A DNA stretch of 64,000 nt from Nannocystis exedens. GTDB lineage: Bacteria; Myxococcota_A; Polyangia; Polyangiales; Polyangiaceae. The notes below the pieces were generated by a model, which did no database searches, was not told where the DNA came from, and worked only from the letters and a program-made list of their open reading frames with translations. The stretch is from assembly GCA_945861885.1 (NCBI GenBank), contig CAMAVR010000008.1:1-64000 (forward strand), read 5' to 3'. A program made the position numbers and the translations under genes. Below, in pieces: positions 21,184 through 32,189 of the stretch (position 1 is the first letter of the stretch; every line of letters starts with the position of its first letter).

Positions 21184-23427
21184 ATGTCGGGTATTGGCCC
21201 TCGCAGCTACTTTTTTGCAGCCACGATGCTCTTTGTCGGTGCGCTGATGTTCGGCTGCTCGAGCGAGCCGCACCCCGCCGCCGTCGATGAGTCGCTCACT
21301 CCGCGTCGTCACGTGGGTGGTAACCAAAACGTGCAGGGCTCTCGATGCACGCTCGATGATGATTACGGCGTCGCGTGCACGACTCCGCCTGTTCGATCGG
21401 GGACGGGACACACGTGCCAGCACGGCGTGCGCTTTTGTGTGAACGGTTTTTGGGGGCCATGCCACCCCGGCGAACGTGTAGAAAACGCCCCGCGGAATCC
21501 GCGCGGCGGCGAGATCGAACTGACGGCGCTAGCCTCAGACGACCCATGCGACCCACGCGGGATGGTGTTCGACATGAGCCCGGGCGGCGGCGACCTTTTT
21601 AATCAGTGGATCGATGAAGAGGGCGCCGAATGGCAAGACGCTGACGCTCCACGACCCGATGCCGGAACCCTAGGCAAGCCGGTTGGCGCGCCCAACCCGC
21701 GCTGCCTCGGCAGCAAAGTGACATTTACCGGGCGAGTGATGGACCCCGCGGGCCGAAACCCGATCTTTGACGCGAAAGTTTATGTCCCTGTAGGGAACGC
21801 GAAACCGTGGAACCCAAACCGCCGAGCTGCATGCGATCGCTGCGACGAGCTCTATCCGAAGCGGGTTGCGGAAGTCGACACGAAAATCAACGGGAGATTT
21901 GCGCTCAAAGATGTGCCCAACGACATCGATTACGACCTTGTAGTTCAGATTGGGCGATGGCGAAAAATTATTCCGCGTCGGTCGTGCAACACCCGCGTCG
22001 ATCTCGGTGACATCCCGCTGCCGAAAAACAGGCGCCAAGGCGACCTGCCAAAAATCGCGATTGTTGGCGGAAGCGCCGATGAAATGGAATGCCTGCTCCT
22101 AAATATCGGCATTAGCGCGACGAGCATCGCCAGCGGCGTCGCATACAACGGCAACAACTCGGCGAATGAATTTTATCCGCGCGCCAAGGTGATGGACCAG
22201 TCCAAGTTCACGATGGTGGCACCAGAGATGTCACCGTATGTGTTGCCGGGGAACGAACCGCGCGTGCAGGCGTATGTCTTGTCGGGCAATCGCCTTATCG
22301 TAAAAGGGCCGGTCCGACCCGGTGTGAGGCAAACGCCGAGCGATGCTAGAAATCAGGCGGCGTATTTATGGGGCAATCCGACGGAGCTTGGCCAGTTCGA
22401 CATCGTGATCAATTCCTGCGAAGGGAGCAACGACTACCCACGCGACCCGCAATGGCTCGAGCTGATGAAGAACTATGTGAACGGCGGCGGGCGCTTGGTG
22501 ACGTCGCACTTCGGATCAAAATGGTTTACTGACCGCAGCGCACCAGACTCGCTTGGGCACGTCGTGCGGTGGAACCCCAAGGCCGACAGGTCGTCGCGCG
22601 AGCCAACAAAGAGTGAATCGGTGCACATTCTAGACAACGCGAATGCGCGCCATTTCAACAGTTGGCTGACGCACATCGGCGCGATCGAAGACAACAGTCT
22701 TTCGCTGACGCAACTTCGCAGAAACATTTTGTCGGTCGAAGCCCCTTTTGGTATCCCCTGGGCTGTAACGGCCGATGATAAGCGACCGATTATTTTCAGC
22801 GCCGATACACCGATCAACGCGCCAGCTGACAAACAGTGCGGCCGGGTTATCTACAGCGATTTTCACGTATCGGCGGCCGACAAGCGCATCAGCCATTTGA
22901 CCCACTTCCCGACATTGTGCAGCAACGGGAAAGTTTCCACAGCCGAGGGGGGCAAGCTTTCGCCTCAAGAAGCGGCGCTTGAATACCTTCTTTTTCACAG
23001 CATGAAGTGCATCAAACAAGAAGTGGCGCCTGCACCCATCGTGCGACCGATTGTGCGACAGCGCCGCGCTCCGAAAGATTTGACTTTCGAGTTGAACGCC
23101 AAGTGCCCCGCGGGTCAGCGCCCCGAGTGGCGCGCCCTTAAGTACGGAAGCGCTCAGATCCCCGACGGTTGCAGCATCGTTGTGGAGGCGCGTGGAGCTT
23201 TGGCCAAAGAGGGGCTTGATGATCCCGATGCGGCCTCGACGTTCAGAGTTGCAACGTTGCAAAGCGGAGACGGTTCGATCGATTTGTTCGAGATTCTTCA
23301 GCGGCACAATCTCGGTCACGCGCCGCACTTGCGGCTCATGATTCGAGCCGAAGCGAGCCCTGACGCGCTCGATGTCCCCACTCTGCCGACGATTAATCAG
23401 GCCTACAGCTGCGTTGATGCCGAATAG
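21184..23427 (+). CDS. Large lipoprotein with carboxypeptidase-regulatory-like domain (paralogue A)
   Basis: 747 residues from the ATG at 21184. The signal peptide MSGIGPRSYFFAATMLFVGALMFGC ends in a proper lipobox. Next comes a Cys-rich module (GTGHTCQHGVRFCVNGFWGPC). Then a beta-sandwich resembling carboxypeptidase regulatory-like domains runs from VTFTGRVMDPAGRNPIFDAKV to NGRFALKDVPNDIDYDLVVQ. A following region (GDLPKIAIVGGSADEMECLL; FDIVINSCEG; NYVNGGGRLVTSHFG) looks like a ThuA/class I glutamine-amidotransferase-like fold. The last module begins CPAGQRPEWRALKYG. I recall similar multi-domain proteins in myxobacteria, mostly uncharacterised. An upstream in-frame reading from 21022 or 21112 has no signal peptide and is disfavoured. 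Confidence 0.82.
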   Translation: MSGIGPRSYFFAATMLFVGALMFGCSSEPHPAAVDESLTPRRHVGGNQNVQGSRCTLDDDYGVACTTPPVRSGTGHTCQHGVRFCVNGFWGPCHPGERVENAPRNPRGGEIELTALASDDPCDPRGMVFDMSPGGGDLFNQWIDEEGAEWQDADAPRPDAGTLGKPVGAPNPRCLGSKVTFTGRVMDPAGRNPIFDAKVYVPVGNAKPWNPNRRAACDRCDELYPKRVAEVDTKINGRFALKDVPNDIDYDLVVQIGRWRKIIPRRSCNTRVDLGDIPLPKNRRQGDLPKIAIVGGSADEMECLLLNIGISATSIASGVAYNGNNSANEFYPRAKVMDQSKFTMVAPEMSPYVLPGNEPRVQAYVLSGNRLIVKGPVRPGVRQTPSDARNQAAYLWGNPTELGQFDIVINSCEGSNDYPRDPQWLELMKNYVNGGGRLVTSHFGSKWFTDRSAPDSLGHVVRWNPKADRSSREPTKSESVHILDNANARHFNSWLTHIGAIEDNSLSLTQLRRNILSVEAPFGIPWAVTADDKRPIIFSADTPINAPADKQCGRVIYSDFHVSAADKRISHLTHFPTLCSNGKVSTAEGGKLSPQEAALEYLLFHSMKCIKQEVAPAPIVRPIVRQRRAPKDLTFELNAKCPAGQRPEWRALKYGSAQIPDGCSIVVEARGALAKEGLDDPDAASTFRVATLQSGDGSIDLFEILQRHNLGHAPHLRLMIRAEASPDALDVPTLPTINQAYSCVDAE

Positions 23428-23433
23428 AAAAAA

Positions 23434-26232
23434 ATGAAAACCGCTGACCTGCACAACAAGCGATTCACACGATGGATGGCGCAGTTGAGCAGGTGGGGCG
23501 GGATGACACTGCTCGTCATCAGCGTGCGCGATTGTTCCGACGATGCGCACCCCGACGTGTCCGATGACTGGGCGTTTCGGGCTTTTTCGGGAGGCGACTG
23601 CCAAGAGGCACAAGAAAACTGCCCTTGTCCGATCAACAACAAAAAAACCGCTTGTAAAACCGTGCCGGTCGCTTCCGGAACCGGTCAGAGCTGCCAAGCG
23701 GGGACGCGCACGTGCGCCGACGGATATTGGGGAGAGTGCGACACCGATGAAACGTTTGTTGGAAGCGGTCCGTTGAGCAACGGCTTGGCGACCGCCACCG
23801 GTTGCAAGGACCCGTGCGACCCCGGATGCGAGCGACTGACCGGGACGATCGAAAATGCCGACGACGAACGTTTCCTCCCGAGAGACGAGAGCTACGACGA
23901 TCCGTCCGACGGCGACAGAGTCGACAGCGACGATGATCTTGACGACGACGAGCCCGGCGCCGACAGCGGTGTCACGCTTCTAAGACCAGCCGAACCGATC
24001 ATAAAATCGATTGCGCCTGCATCCGCGCCGCCAAGCAAGCGGCGCGTCGTCTGCCCCGACAACAAGACGACCAGTCTGAGCGGCATCGTCAAAGACCCTG
24101 CCGGCAACAATCCGATTTATCACGTCCTCGTCTACATCCCCGAAGAGAAGCCGGTCACCTGGACCGAAGCGGCTCGCGCAATTCGCGTTGCGAAACCGGA
24201 TCACTGTGACCAGTGCGACGACCCGGACTTAATTTCGGGCAAGCCGATCACGCAGACGTACACAAATTACAAAGGGCAATTCAAACTCACTGACGTTCCG
24301 GCGACGGGCGATTTCACACTTGTGATTCAAATCGGTCGGTGGCGCAGGCAGTTTACAATCGCCAATCCGCCCCCCTCACTGAAACCGAAAACGCCAGCGC
24401 CCGGCAAAGCGCTGGGACCTGTGACTCCGAAACCGCCGGCCCCGGGCAAAGCGCAGCTGCGACCTGTGACTCCGAAACCGCCGTTGAAAAAAGAGGATGT
24501 CCCGCTCAATACAATTAAACTTAAAGTTGCCGAGTGCGCGAACACGCCGATACCGAAAGACGCGCTAACTCTTCCAAAAAATCGACGCGAAGGAGACATC
24601 CCTCGAATCGGTCTTGTCGGTGGCAGCGCCGATCAGATGGAGTGCTTGCTGGAAAAAATTGGCGTTAGCACGGACGAGTACGCCAACCCCGCAGCGAAAC
24701 GGTTCATGGGCGAAGCGACGTCGACCAACGAGTTTTATCCCGCCGCCGACGCACCATTTCATGTTGTCGGCGGTGGGCTCGAGCCGCGAATTCAGTATTT
24801 CGTCGCCACGGGGCAGCGGCTCATTTACCCCATAAAAACCGTGATTCTTACCGGTCCGGGTGGACGACGAATTGAGACGACTGAAACAAAAGAGACGCTT
24901 AACAATCCTCGACTGTCGCTGTGGAACTCGACCGCCAATTTGCGCCGATACGATGCGATTCTCAATGCGTGTCCCGGGCAGGTGCTCGATGAGACTACGG
25001 CCGGACCGCTTTCGCGCATCAACGTGGAAGATTATTTGAATCACGGCGGTCGCGTATTTACGTCGCACTACGGCCGATACTTTGCCGACGACAAGCCGAC
25101 GAAGCCCAACGATCTTGGCAATCTCGCAACATGGAACGATTCGAAAGATCTCAAAGATGCGCCTGACAGCACGATGTACTTGCGAATTATTCGTGGCGCC
25201 AACATCCGGACAAAAGAGATAAGAGAGCTCTCCAAGCCAGAGAATTTTTATCTATGGCTCAAGGCGACCAAAGCGCTCAAAACGCCGGAAGTGTACATCC
25301 CAAGAAAAGGGTGGGAGAAGCAACCGGACCTTCTCGCCGCGAATCAAATGCGCAGCAATATCGCTACACTAGGGCCCCTTGCGACGCCTTGGGCCAGGGT
25401 GTTTTCTGGCAATTTTCTGGCCGGCGACGTCTGCCCTGAAGCTTTGAAGCGCGAAGAGGCGAAGCGGCTCGCTGAAAAAATTAGAAAGACCAAAACTTCG
25501 AGGGCTCAGTTGACGGACGCTGAAAGAGTCTGTCCAAAAAAGGGTGAGTACTACCAAATCAACCCGCAGCCGCCGGCGATCTTCACCGCCAACACTCCGA
25601 TCAACGCGCCGCCAGACAAAGTGTGCGGCCGGTTGACGTATGCCGATTTTCATGTCGCGACACGAGCGGAACACGCAAGTCTGAACAACGTCTTTCCAAA
25701 GGCGTGCAAAGGGGCTGAGCTGACGCCGCAAGAAAAAGCCCTTGAATTTCTGCTGTTTGATAATTGGGATTGCGTTGCGCCGGAGCGAGAGGTTCTTCCT
25801 CCGCCCGCGGAGCCGGCGCCGCCAGCGCCTCGGCCACCACGCCCACCGAAGCCGCCGCGTGAAACCAAAATATTTGCACCGAAGGCCAAGGCCGACGACT
25901 TCGCTGCAAATTGCCCGCCCGGCAAGAGGCCCGAGTGGCGACGTTTCAGCTGGAACACGCTTACACCGGTGGGGACTAAAATCGTAATCGAAGTGCGGGC
26001 GAGCACAACCGAGGCCGGCCTCGCGACAGCGACAGCAATTCCGCTGCTAACGATCCCCGACCCGGACCAACAAAATGGGGAGCTCGACATGTACATGGCG
26101 CTCCAACCGTATGCGCTCGAGCACGCGCCGTGGCTCCGAATTCTCTACCAACCAACAACCGATAACCCGAGCCTAACGCCAATCATACGCTCGCCATTCG
26201 TACTAGACCGAACCTGCGTCGACGGGCAGTAG
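23434..26232 (+). CDS. Large exported protein, paralogue B of the preceding gene
   Basis: 932 residues, 6 bp downstream of paralogue A and sharing every block. These are the Cys-rich module GTGQSCQAGTRTCADGYWGEC, LSGIVKDPAGNNPIYHVLV with YKGQFKLTDVP, GDIPRIGLVGGSADQMECLL, VEDYLNHGGRVFTSHYG, TPINAPPDKVCGRLTYADFHV and CPPGKRPEWRRFSW. Differences: the N-terminus is hydrophobic but the Cys is preceded by VRD, not a good lipobox. There is an acidic linker near 150-180, a duplicated PAPGKA...PVTPKPP linker near 320-350, and a Pro-rich stretch near 790-815. Tandem duplication is evident. Function unknown. Confidence 0.82.
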   Translation: MKTADLHNKRFTRWMAQLSRWGGMTLLVISVRDCSDDAHPDVSDDWAFRAFSGGDCQEAQENCPCPINNKKTACKTVPVASGTGQSCQAGTRTCADGYWGECDTDETFVGSGPLSNGLATATGCKDPCDPGCERLTGTIENADDERFLPRDESYDDPSDGDRVDSDDDLDDDEPGADSGVTLLRPAEPIIKSIAPASAPPSKRRVVCPDNKTTSLSGIVKDPAGNNPIYHVLVYIPEEKPVTWTEAARAIRVAKPDHCDQCDDPDLISGKPITQTYTNYKGQFKLTDVPATGDFTLVIQIGRWRRQFTIANPPPSLKPKTPAPGKALGPVTPKPPAPGKAQLRPVTPKPPLKKEDVPLNTIKLKVAECANTPIPKDALTLPKNRREGDIPRIGLVGGSADQMECLLEKIGVSTDEYANPAAKRFMGEATSTNEFYPAADAPFHVVGGGLEPRIQYFVATGQRLIYPIKTVILTGPGGRRIETTETKETLNNPRLSLWNSTANLRRYDAILNACPGQVLDETTAGPLSRINVEDYLNHGGRVFTSHYGRYFADDKPTKPNDLGNLATWNDSKDLKDAPDSTMYLRIIRGANIRTKEIRELSKPENFYLWLKATKALKTPEVYIPRKGWEKQPDLLAANQMRSNIATLGPLATPWARVFSGNFLAGDVCPEALKREEAKRLAEKIRKTKTSRAQLTDAERVCPKKGEYYQINPQPPAIFTANTPINAPPDKVCGRLTYADFHVATRAEHASLNNVFPKACKGAELTPQEKALEFLLFDNWDCVAPEREVLPPPAEPAPPAPRPPRPPKPPRETKIFAPKAKADDFAANCPPGKRPEWRRFSWNTLTPVGTKIVIEVRASTTEAGLATATAIPLLTIPDPDQQNGELDMYMALQPYALEHAPWLRILYQPTTDNPSLTPIIRSPFVLDRTCVDGQ

Positions 26233-26235
26233 CTC

Positions 26236-27141
26236 CTACCGTCTGAGCGGCACTTTTAACATCGTGCTTGCGATCGCTTCGAACGTGCTTCGCCTCGGGT
26301 CGTCTGCTCGAAAAAAAAGGCGAAAATAGTCGTGCAGTGGCGGCCATTTTGGAACGAGTACGACCAACTTTTTGGTCGCGATGTCTTCTTCTACGAGATA
26401 GCGCGGGAGCACGGCGACCCCCGCACCTGCTAGCGCGCGCTGTCGAATCGCTTCGATCGTCCCCAATCGAACCACCGACCGAAACTGCGCTTGTTGTGTG
26501 CGATCGCGCTGCGTTGGAGAATCGCTCCAGTAGCGAAAAAGCGGCAGCTCCCCATCGATGTCGAGCAGCGTGTGGCGCGATGCATGCTCGACTTGTGTTA
26601 GCGGCTCACGACAACTGAGCGCTTCTTGCGCGACGAAAACATACTCTTCGCGATGAAGACGAATCGAATCGATTTTTGAATCGGTGACGCGAAACGATCC
26701 GATCGCGCAATCGACGCTCATCGTTCGAATTGCGCGCAGGAGGTCAATTCCGGAGCCGAAATAGAGATGAAATTGAAGCGATGGGTGCTCAGCGATGAGC
26801 GTATCCAGTTGAGGAAGGACCCAACTGATTCCAAGCTCGTGCCGCGTGCCGATCGTGAACTCGATCGCCCCCCGCGTGCCGCTCCGTGCGACAGATCGCA
26901 CGCATTCGTCGGCGGCGAGAAGGCACCGCTCGGCGTGAGGCAGCAGCGAACGCCCCCCATCGGAAAGCTGCATACTACGCGTACTTCGAACAAAGAGCTC
27001 GAGGCCGAGCTGCTCTTCAAGAAGCTTAATTCGTTGACCGAATGCCGCCGGCGTAAGTGCGACGCTGCTCGCCGCCGCCCGAAAATTCAGAAGCTTCGCC
27101 GCCGCAACAAAGCAGCGAAGCGATTCGGTCGACGGGAGCAC
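26236..27141 (-). CDS. LysR-family transcriptional regulator
   Basis: 301 residues. The N-terminal winged helix (LRCFVAAAKLLNFRAAASSVALTPAAFGQRIKLLE...LGLELFVRSTRSMQLSDGG) fits the LysR DNA-binding consensus, and a periplasmic-binding-protein-like effector domain follows (about 90-295). It lies 32 bp behind pckG on the same strand and may be read through from it. Most LysR regulators are divergent from their target, so the target here is not evident. Its end is 3 bp from the end of paralogue B. Confidence 0.93.
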   Translation of the reverse strand: MLPSTESLRCFVAAAKLLNFRAAASSVALTPAAFGQRIKLLEEQLGLELFVRSTRSMQLSDGGRSLLPHAERCLLAADECVRSVARSGTRGAIEFTIGTRHELGISWVLPQLDTLIAEHPSLQFHLYFGSGIDLLRAIRTMSVDCAIGSFRVTDSKIDSIRLHREEYVFVAQEALSCREPLTQVEHASRHTLLDIDGELPLFRYWSDSPTQRDRTQQAQFRSVVRLGTIEAIRQRALAGAGVAVLPRYLVEEDIATKKLVVLVPKWPPLHDYFRLFFRADDPRRSTFEAIASTMLKVPLRR

Positions 27142-27173
27142 TTGACGCTTTCAGCTTGGCCGCCTGTCGGCCG

Positions 27174-29003
27174 CTAAGCGACAGACGCGCCACCGTCGCG
27201 TAGCCTCGCGATCTTTGACAACAAGAGCTTGCGCGTCAGCGTGAGCGGCTCCGGCATTGAGTCGCCTACTTTGTCGAAAAACTCACTCTGCGACTCGAGC
27301 TCTGCCCGCCACTCGTCGAGCTCGACATGCGTTGCCTCATTGACTTGCTCTTCGGTCACGCCGTCAATCCCCGACAAATCCAAATCGCCGGCTTTTGGCA
27401 CCCAGCCGAGCACTGTTTCCTGCCCGCCGACACGCCCGCGCGCGCGATCGACGATCCACTTCAAAACGCGCATATTTTCGCCGAAACCTGGCCACAAAAA
27501 TTTGCCGTCTTTATCTTTTCGGAACCAGTTGACCATGAAAATCTTCGGCGGATTGACGATATACTTTTGCATATCGAGCCAGTGCGCGAAGTAATCGCCG
27601 ATGTTGTATCCGCAGAACGGGAGCATCGCCATCGGGTCGCGCCGCACAACGCCGACCTGCCCGGCCGCCGCCGCCGTTGTTTCTGAGCCCATCGTCGCCC
27701 CGAAAAAGACGCCGTGCGCCCAGTTGAACGACTGCATCACAAGCGGGATCGTTGTCGCCCGACGTCCACCGAAAATGATCGCCGATATCGGCACCCCTTG
27801 CGGTTCGTCCGCGTACTTTGACAGCGCCGGATTGTTTTGCATTGGCGCCGTGAATCGCGAATTTGGATGCGCCGCTTTTTCGGTCGACCCCTTCTTCCAG
27901 GGGCGCCCTTGCCAATCGGTTAGCTCGTCGGGGACTTCGCCGTCCATCCCCTCCCACCAGACGCAGCCATCTTTTGTGAGCGCGACGTTGGTGAAAATTG
28001 TGTCGTGATTGATTGTCACCATCGCGTTGGCGTTTGACTTTGAGCTTGTGCCTGGCGCGACTCCGAAATAGCCGTGCTCGGGGTTGATCGCCCAGAGCCT
28101 CCCGTCTTTTCCGACACGCATCCATGCGATGTCGTCGCCCACTGTCCAAATTTTCCAGCCGCGAAAACGCTTCGGCGGAATCATCATGGCGAAGTTTGTT
28201 TTACCGCATGCGCTTGGGAACGCGGCGGCGACGTATGTCATCTCTCCTTCGGGGCTCTCGAGGCCGAGAATAAGCATGTGCTCGGCGAGCCACTTTTCGC
28301 GCTGACCGAGATACGACCCGATGCGTAGCGCGAGGCATTTTTTGCCCAAAAGAACGTTACCGCCGTAGCCGCTCCCCACAGACCAAATGGTGTTGTCTTG
28401 CGGAAAATGGCAGATAAAACGCCGCTCAGGATTGCAATCGAGCACAGCGTGAAGGCCGCGATTGAAGTCGTTTGACTGACCGAGCATTTTGAGCGCAATT
28501 CGCCCCATGCGCGTCATGATGCGCATGTTGAGAACGACGTAGACGCTGTCGGTGACTTCAACGCCGATTTTCGCCATCGGTGAACCGGCTGGCCCCATGA
28601 TGTACGGTACGACGTACATTGTTTTGCCGGCCATCGACCCGTCGAACAGCTTGCCGAGCTTCGTGTAGGCGTCTTTCGGCTCCATCCAATTGTTGGTTGG
28701 GCCGGCTTCGCGCTTTGTCGGCGTGCAGATGAATGTGAGATTCTCCATCCGCGCGACGTCGTTTGGATTGGAGCGATGAAGATAACAGCCCGGGAGCTTC
28801 TCTTCGTTGAGCTTGATGAGCGAGCCGTCAGCTACGGCCAGTTCGGTCAGCCGTTTTCGCTCGTCTTCCGAGCCGTCGCACCAGACGACCTCTTTCGGCT
28901 TCACGAGCGCGGCCATTTCGGCGACCCAGGCTAGAAGCGCGGCGTTGTCAGTGAGCGGTTTGCCCTGGGAGTCGACGGGAATCTGTTTTGATTTTTCGAT
29001 CAT
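27174..29003 (-). CDS. pckG: Phosphoenolpyruvate carboxykinase (GTP)
   Basis: Converts oxaloacetate and GTP to PEP, CO2 and GDP in gluconeogenesis. 609 residues from the Met at 29003, the usual length. A longer reading to 29114 would overlap the RND pump gene. The GTP-type signature and P-loop [13 protein letters not shown], the metal-site segment [10 protein letters not shown], and [15 protein letters not shown] near the C-terminus are clear. Together with acs in this window it gives a route from acetate toward sugars, if the glyoxylate cycle is encoded elsewhere. Confidence 0.96.
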   Translation of the reverse strand: MIEKSKQIPVDSQGKPLTDNAALLAWVAEMAALVKPKEVVWCDGSEDERKRLTELAVADGSLIKLNEEKLPGCYLHRSNPNDVARMENLTFICTPTKREAGPTNNWMEPKDAYTKLGKLFDGSMAGKTMYVVPYIMGPAGSPMAKIGVEVTDSVYVVLNMRIMTRMGRIALKMLGQSNDFNRGLHAVLDCNPERRFICHFPQDNTIWSVGSGYGGNVLLGKKCLALRIGSYLGQREKWLAEHMLILGLESPEGEMTYVAAAFPSACGKTNFAMMIPPKRFRGWKIWTVGDDIAWMRVGKDGRLWAINPEHGYFGVAPGTSSKSNANAMVTINHDTIFTNVALTKDGCVWWEGMDGEVPDELTDWQGRPWKKGSTEKAAHPNSRFTAPMQNNPALSKYADEPQGVPISAIIFGGRRATTIPLVMQSFNWAHGVFFGATMGSETTAAAAGQVGVVRRDPMAMLPFCGYNIGDYFAHWLDMQKYIVNPPKIFMVNWFRKDKDGKFLWPGFGENMRVLKWIVDRARGRVGGQETVLGWVPKAGDLDLSGIDGVTEEQVNEATHVELDEWRAELESQSEFFDKVGDSMPEPLTLTRKLLLSKIARLRDGGASVA

Positions 29004-29097
29004 GAGAGACTCGTTATCTTGGGGGCCCCCCTCCCCGAAACGGGGATGTGGGTATAGGCCCCTTTTCGGTCTAGCAAATTGCTCTCCAGGTAGCGCG

Positions 29098-32000
29098 CTA
29101 AACCGTGATGGCATCCTCAGTAACGTGCTTTTTTGCGAAGAGTATGTAGACGGCCGGTACGACGAACAGCGTAAACAGCGTGCCGATCGTCATGCCGCCG
29201 ACGAGCACAATGCCGATCGAGTTTCGTGCCGCCGCGCCTGCCCCGCTGACGAGCGTGAGCGGAAAATGACCCACCACCGTCGCCACCGTCGTCATAAGAA
29301 TCGGGCGAAGGCGAGTCGTCGCCGCTGCGCGCACAGCATCGAGCTTGCTAAGCCCAAGCTTCTGCTGCTGATTGGCGAACTCGACGATCAAAATGCCGTT
29401 TTTTGACACAAGACCGGTAAGCGTCACGAGGCCAACTTGCGAGTAGATATTCAGCGTCGTCGTCCACCCTTCGGTCAGTTTGTAGTGCAGGCCTGGCGGC
29501 CCCCCAAACTTCAAAAAAGTGAAAATCATTGCGCCGAACATCGCGAGCGGGACCGACCCGGCGAGAATGACGAACGGATCTCGGAACGAATCGAACTGAA
29601 CCGCGAGCACCAAGAAAATAAGGACGATTGCGAGCCCCATGGCCGGCAAAAATCGATTCGCTTCAGCGCGCACTTGGCGCGATTCGCCGGTGTAGTCGAC
29701 GCGGTAGCCGGCAGGAAGAATCTTTGTCGCGGCATCCTCCAGCACTTTTAGACCGTCGGTCAGAGAGCGCGGCGCTACGCCCGAAATTTTGATCGAATTG
29801 AGCTGCTGAAAACGATTGAGCGTGCGTGGCTCGACCCCACTTCGCATCGTTGCAATGCTGCTCAGCGGGATCAACTTCCCCTCCGGGCCGGTGACGTAAA
29901 TCTCGTTCAACTGCTCGACTGTTAGCCGCCCTGCCCGCTCAATCTGCGCGATAACTTTGTACGCGCGCCCATCGAGGTTAAAACGGTTAACGAAGTTGCC
30001 GCCAAGCATCGACGCCAAGTCGGCGCCGACCTGCTGCGCACTTAGCCCCATCGATGCAATTTTGTCGCGATCGATAACAATCTCGCTCGCCGCTTGATCG
30101 AACTTCACGTCAACGATCGGCGGAAATGCGAACATCCCGCTCTTCGTCGCTTCCGCCACAATCTCATGAGCAAATCGCAGCATTTCTTCGTGCGACGCCG
30201 TCGACGCCATCACGAACTCAACCGGGAAGACGCCGGCGCTTGGGAGCGCACCCGGTAAAAATGCCGGCGCGAGAAGCCCGGAGATGTTCGACAGCTTTTG
30301 CGCAGCCTCTTCTTGAATCGGAAAAATCGACCGCTTCCGCTGATCCCACGGTTTCACGAGCATCCCCCCGAAACCGCCTCCTGGGAATGTGATCTGAAAC
30401 GTGTGGTCGTATTCCGGAATCGTCTGCAAAATCCGATTCACTTCGGCCGTAAACGGCGTCAGCTGCTCGATCGTAGCGTTGGCTGGCACGTCGATCGCTC
30501 CGAAAATAATCCCCTGATCTTCGTTCGGCGCGAGCTCTTTTGGCGAGAACATGTACATCGGGATCAGCGCCAATGTGAGCGTGATCCAGATGGCGTAGAC
30601 CGCCGGGCGCATGCCGAGAGTGATGTCGAGCATGCGGCTGTAGGTCCGCTTGATAAATTCGAAAGCGCGTTCAATTCCGCGCGCCAACATCCCTTCCTGC
30701 GCGTGGTCTTTGAGCAGTCGCGACGACATCATCGGCGAGAGCGTGAGCGCGACGATACCGGAGATAAACACAGCGCCGGCGAGCGTGAATGCAAACTCAC
30801 GAAAGAGCGCGCCGGTCAGGCCGCCCTGAAAACCGATCGGCGCGTAGACCGCGGCGAGCGTGATCGTCATCGCGACAACCGGACCGACCAACTCGCGCGC
30901 GCCGATGATGGCGGCTTCGAACGGCTTCTTGCCGGCGCGAATGTGACGCTCTACGTTTTCGACGACAACAATCGCGTCGTCGACCACGAGCCCGACCGCG
31001 AGCACAATGGCGAGAAGCGTCAGCAGATTGACCGTAAAGCCGAAAATCTGCATTAAGAAAAAGGCGCCGATGAGCGAAACCGGAATCGCCACAATCGGCA
31101 CGAGCACGGTGCGCAGCGAACCCATAAACAAGAAAATGACGATCATAACGATCGCAATTGTCTCGAGCAGCGTCTCGATAACTTCGTGCACGGCGCTGTT
31201 GATGTACTTTGTCGCGTCGAACGCGACGACCGCTTCCATACCGCTCGGAAGCTCCTGCTGAATCACCGCAATTTCTTTGCGAACGCGCTCGATCACATCA
31301 AGCGAGTTGGCATTCGGGAGGACCCAGAGGCCCATAAAAACGGCTTTTTTACCCGACAGACGAACATCTTGCTCGTACGTGTCGGCGCCGAGCACAACAT
31401 CGGCGATGTCTTCGAGGCGCACAAACGCATCGCCTTCTTGGAGCACGACAAGCTTGCGAAACTCTTCAACCGAACGGATGTCGGTCGCTGCGGTCAGATT
31501 GAGCTGAACGAGCGCCCCCTTCGTCTGCCCTACGGCCGAGAGATAATTATTCGCCGCAAGCGCCTTGCGCACTTGTGCGGGGCTTACGTTGAGCGACGCC
31601 ATCTTGTCAGGCTTGAGCCACGCGCGAAGCGCAAACGTGCGCCCGCCGAGAATGTCGGCGCGCTGCACGCCTTCAATCGCGGAGAGACGCGGCTGCACGA
31701 CTCGAATCAAATAGTCGGTAACCTGATTCGGTTCGAGAATCGTCGACGAGAAGCTCAGGTACATCGACGCGAATTGCGCATCAGACGGCTCGATGTTGAT
31801 CGCCGGAACCTCGGCTTCTGGCGGAAGCTCTTGGCGAACCTGATTGACACGCGCGCTAACGTCAGCGAGCGCATTTGCGGCGTTGAAATTGAGCTTCAGG
31901 CGCGCGTTGATAGTCGACAGGCCTTGGACGCTTTGCGATTCAATGTAGTCGATGCCGTCGGCCGCCGCGATCGAGCGCTCGAGCGGCGTCGTGATAAAGC

Positions 32001-32181
32001 CGCGCACCAGGTCGGCGCTCGCACCGACGTACGGCGTGCGCACTGAGATTGTCGCGCTTTCGAGCTTCGGGTATTGGCGCACGTTGAGCGTGCGCACGGC
32101 CTGAAGCCCGGCGATAATAATCAGCAAATTGACGACAATGGCGAGAACCGGTCGTCGAATAAACGTGTCGGTAAATTTCAT
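29098..32181 (-). CDS. RND efflux pump inner-membrane transporter (HAE1 type)
   Basis: 1027 residues of the AcrB/MexB class, a proton-driven drug exporter trimer. The N-terminus [20 protein letters not shown] is typical. TM4 carries the paired Asp residues of the proton relay ([18 protein letters not shown]), and TM10 the essential Lys ([18 protein letters not shown]). Two periplasmic porter/docking regions lie between the TM1-2 and TM7-8 loops. The adaptor gene is 8 bp upstream. No outer-membrane TolC-like gene is present in the window. Substrate unknown. Confidence 0.96.
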   Translation of the reverse strand: MKFTDTFIRRPVLAIVVNLLIIIAGLQAVRTLNVRQYPKLESATISVRTPYVGASADLVRGFITTPLERSIAAADGIDYIESQSVQGLSTINARLKLNFNAANALADVSARVNQVRQELPPEAEVPAINIEPSDAQFASMYLSFSSTILEPNQVTDYLIRVVQPRLSAIEGVQRADILGGRTFALRAWLKPDKMASLNVSPAQVRKALAANNYLSAVGQTKGALVQLNLTAATDIRSVEEFRKLVVLQEGDAFVRLEDIADVVLGADTYEQDVRLSGKKAVFMGLWVLPNANSLDVIERVRKEIAVIQQELPSGMEAVVAFDATKYINSAVHEVIETLLETIAIVMIVIFLFMGSLRTVLVPIVAIPVSLIGAFFLMQIFGFTVNLLTLLAIVLAVGLVVDDAIVVVENVERHIRAGKKPFEAAIIGARELVGPVVAMTITLAAVYAPIGFQGGLTGALFREFAFTLAGAVFISGIVALTLSPMMSSRLLKDHAQEGMLARGIERAFEFIKRTYSRMLDITLGMRPAVYAIWITLTLALIPMYMFSPKELAPNEDQGIIFGAIDVPANATIEQLTPFTAEVNRILQTIPEYDHTFQITFPGGGFGGMLVKPWDQRKRSIFPIQEEAAQKLSNISGLLAPAFLPGALPSAGVFPVEFVMASTASHEEMLRFAHEIVAEATKSGMFAFPPIVDVKFDQAASEIVIDRDKIASMGLSAQQVGADLASMLGGNFVNRFNLDGRAYKVIAQIERAGRLTVEQLNEIYVTGPEGKLIPLSSIATMRSGVEPRTLNRFQQLNSIKISGVAPRSLTDGLKVLEDAATKILPAGYRVDYTGESRQVRAEANRFLPAMGLAIVLIFLVLAVQFDSFRDPFVILAGSVPLAMFGAMIFTFLKFGGPPGLHYKLTEGWTTTLNIYSQVGLVTLTGLVSKNGILIVEFANQQQKLGLSKLDAVRAAATTRLRPILMTTVATVVGHFPLTLVSGAGAAARNSIGIVLVGGMTIGTLFTLFVVPAVYILFAKKHVTEDAITV

Positions 32182-32189
32182 CTAAAAAC

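Noticed and set aside
29021..29045. GC-rich dyads GGGGGCCCCC and CCCCG-AAA-CGGGG as a terminator for the RND operon
   Set aside because: Stems are five bp and no T-tract follows; too weak to call.
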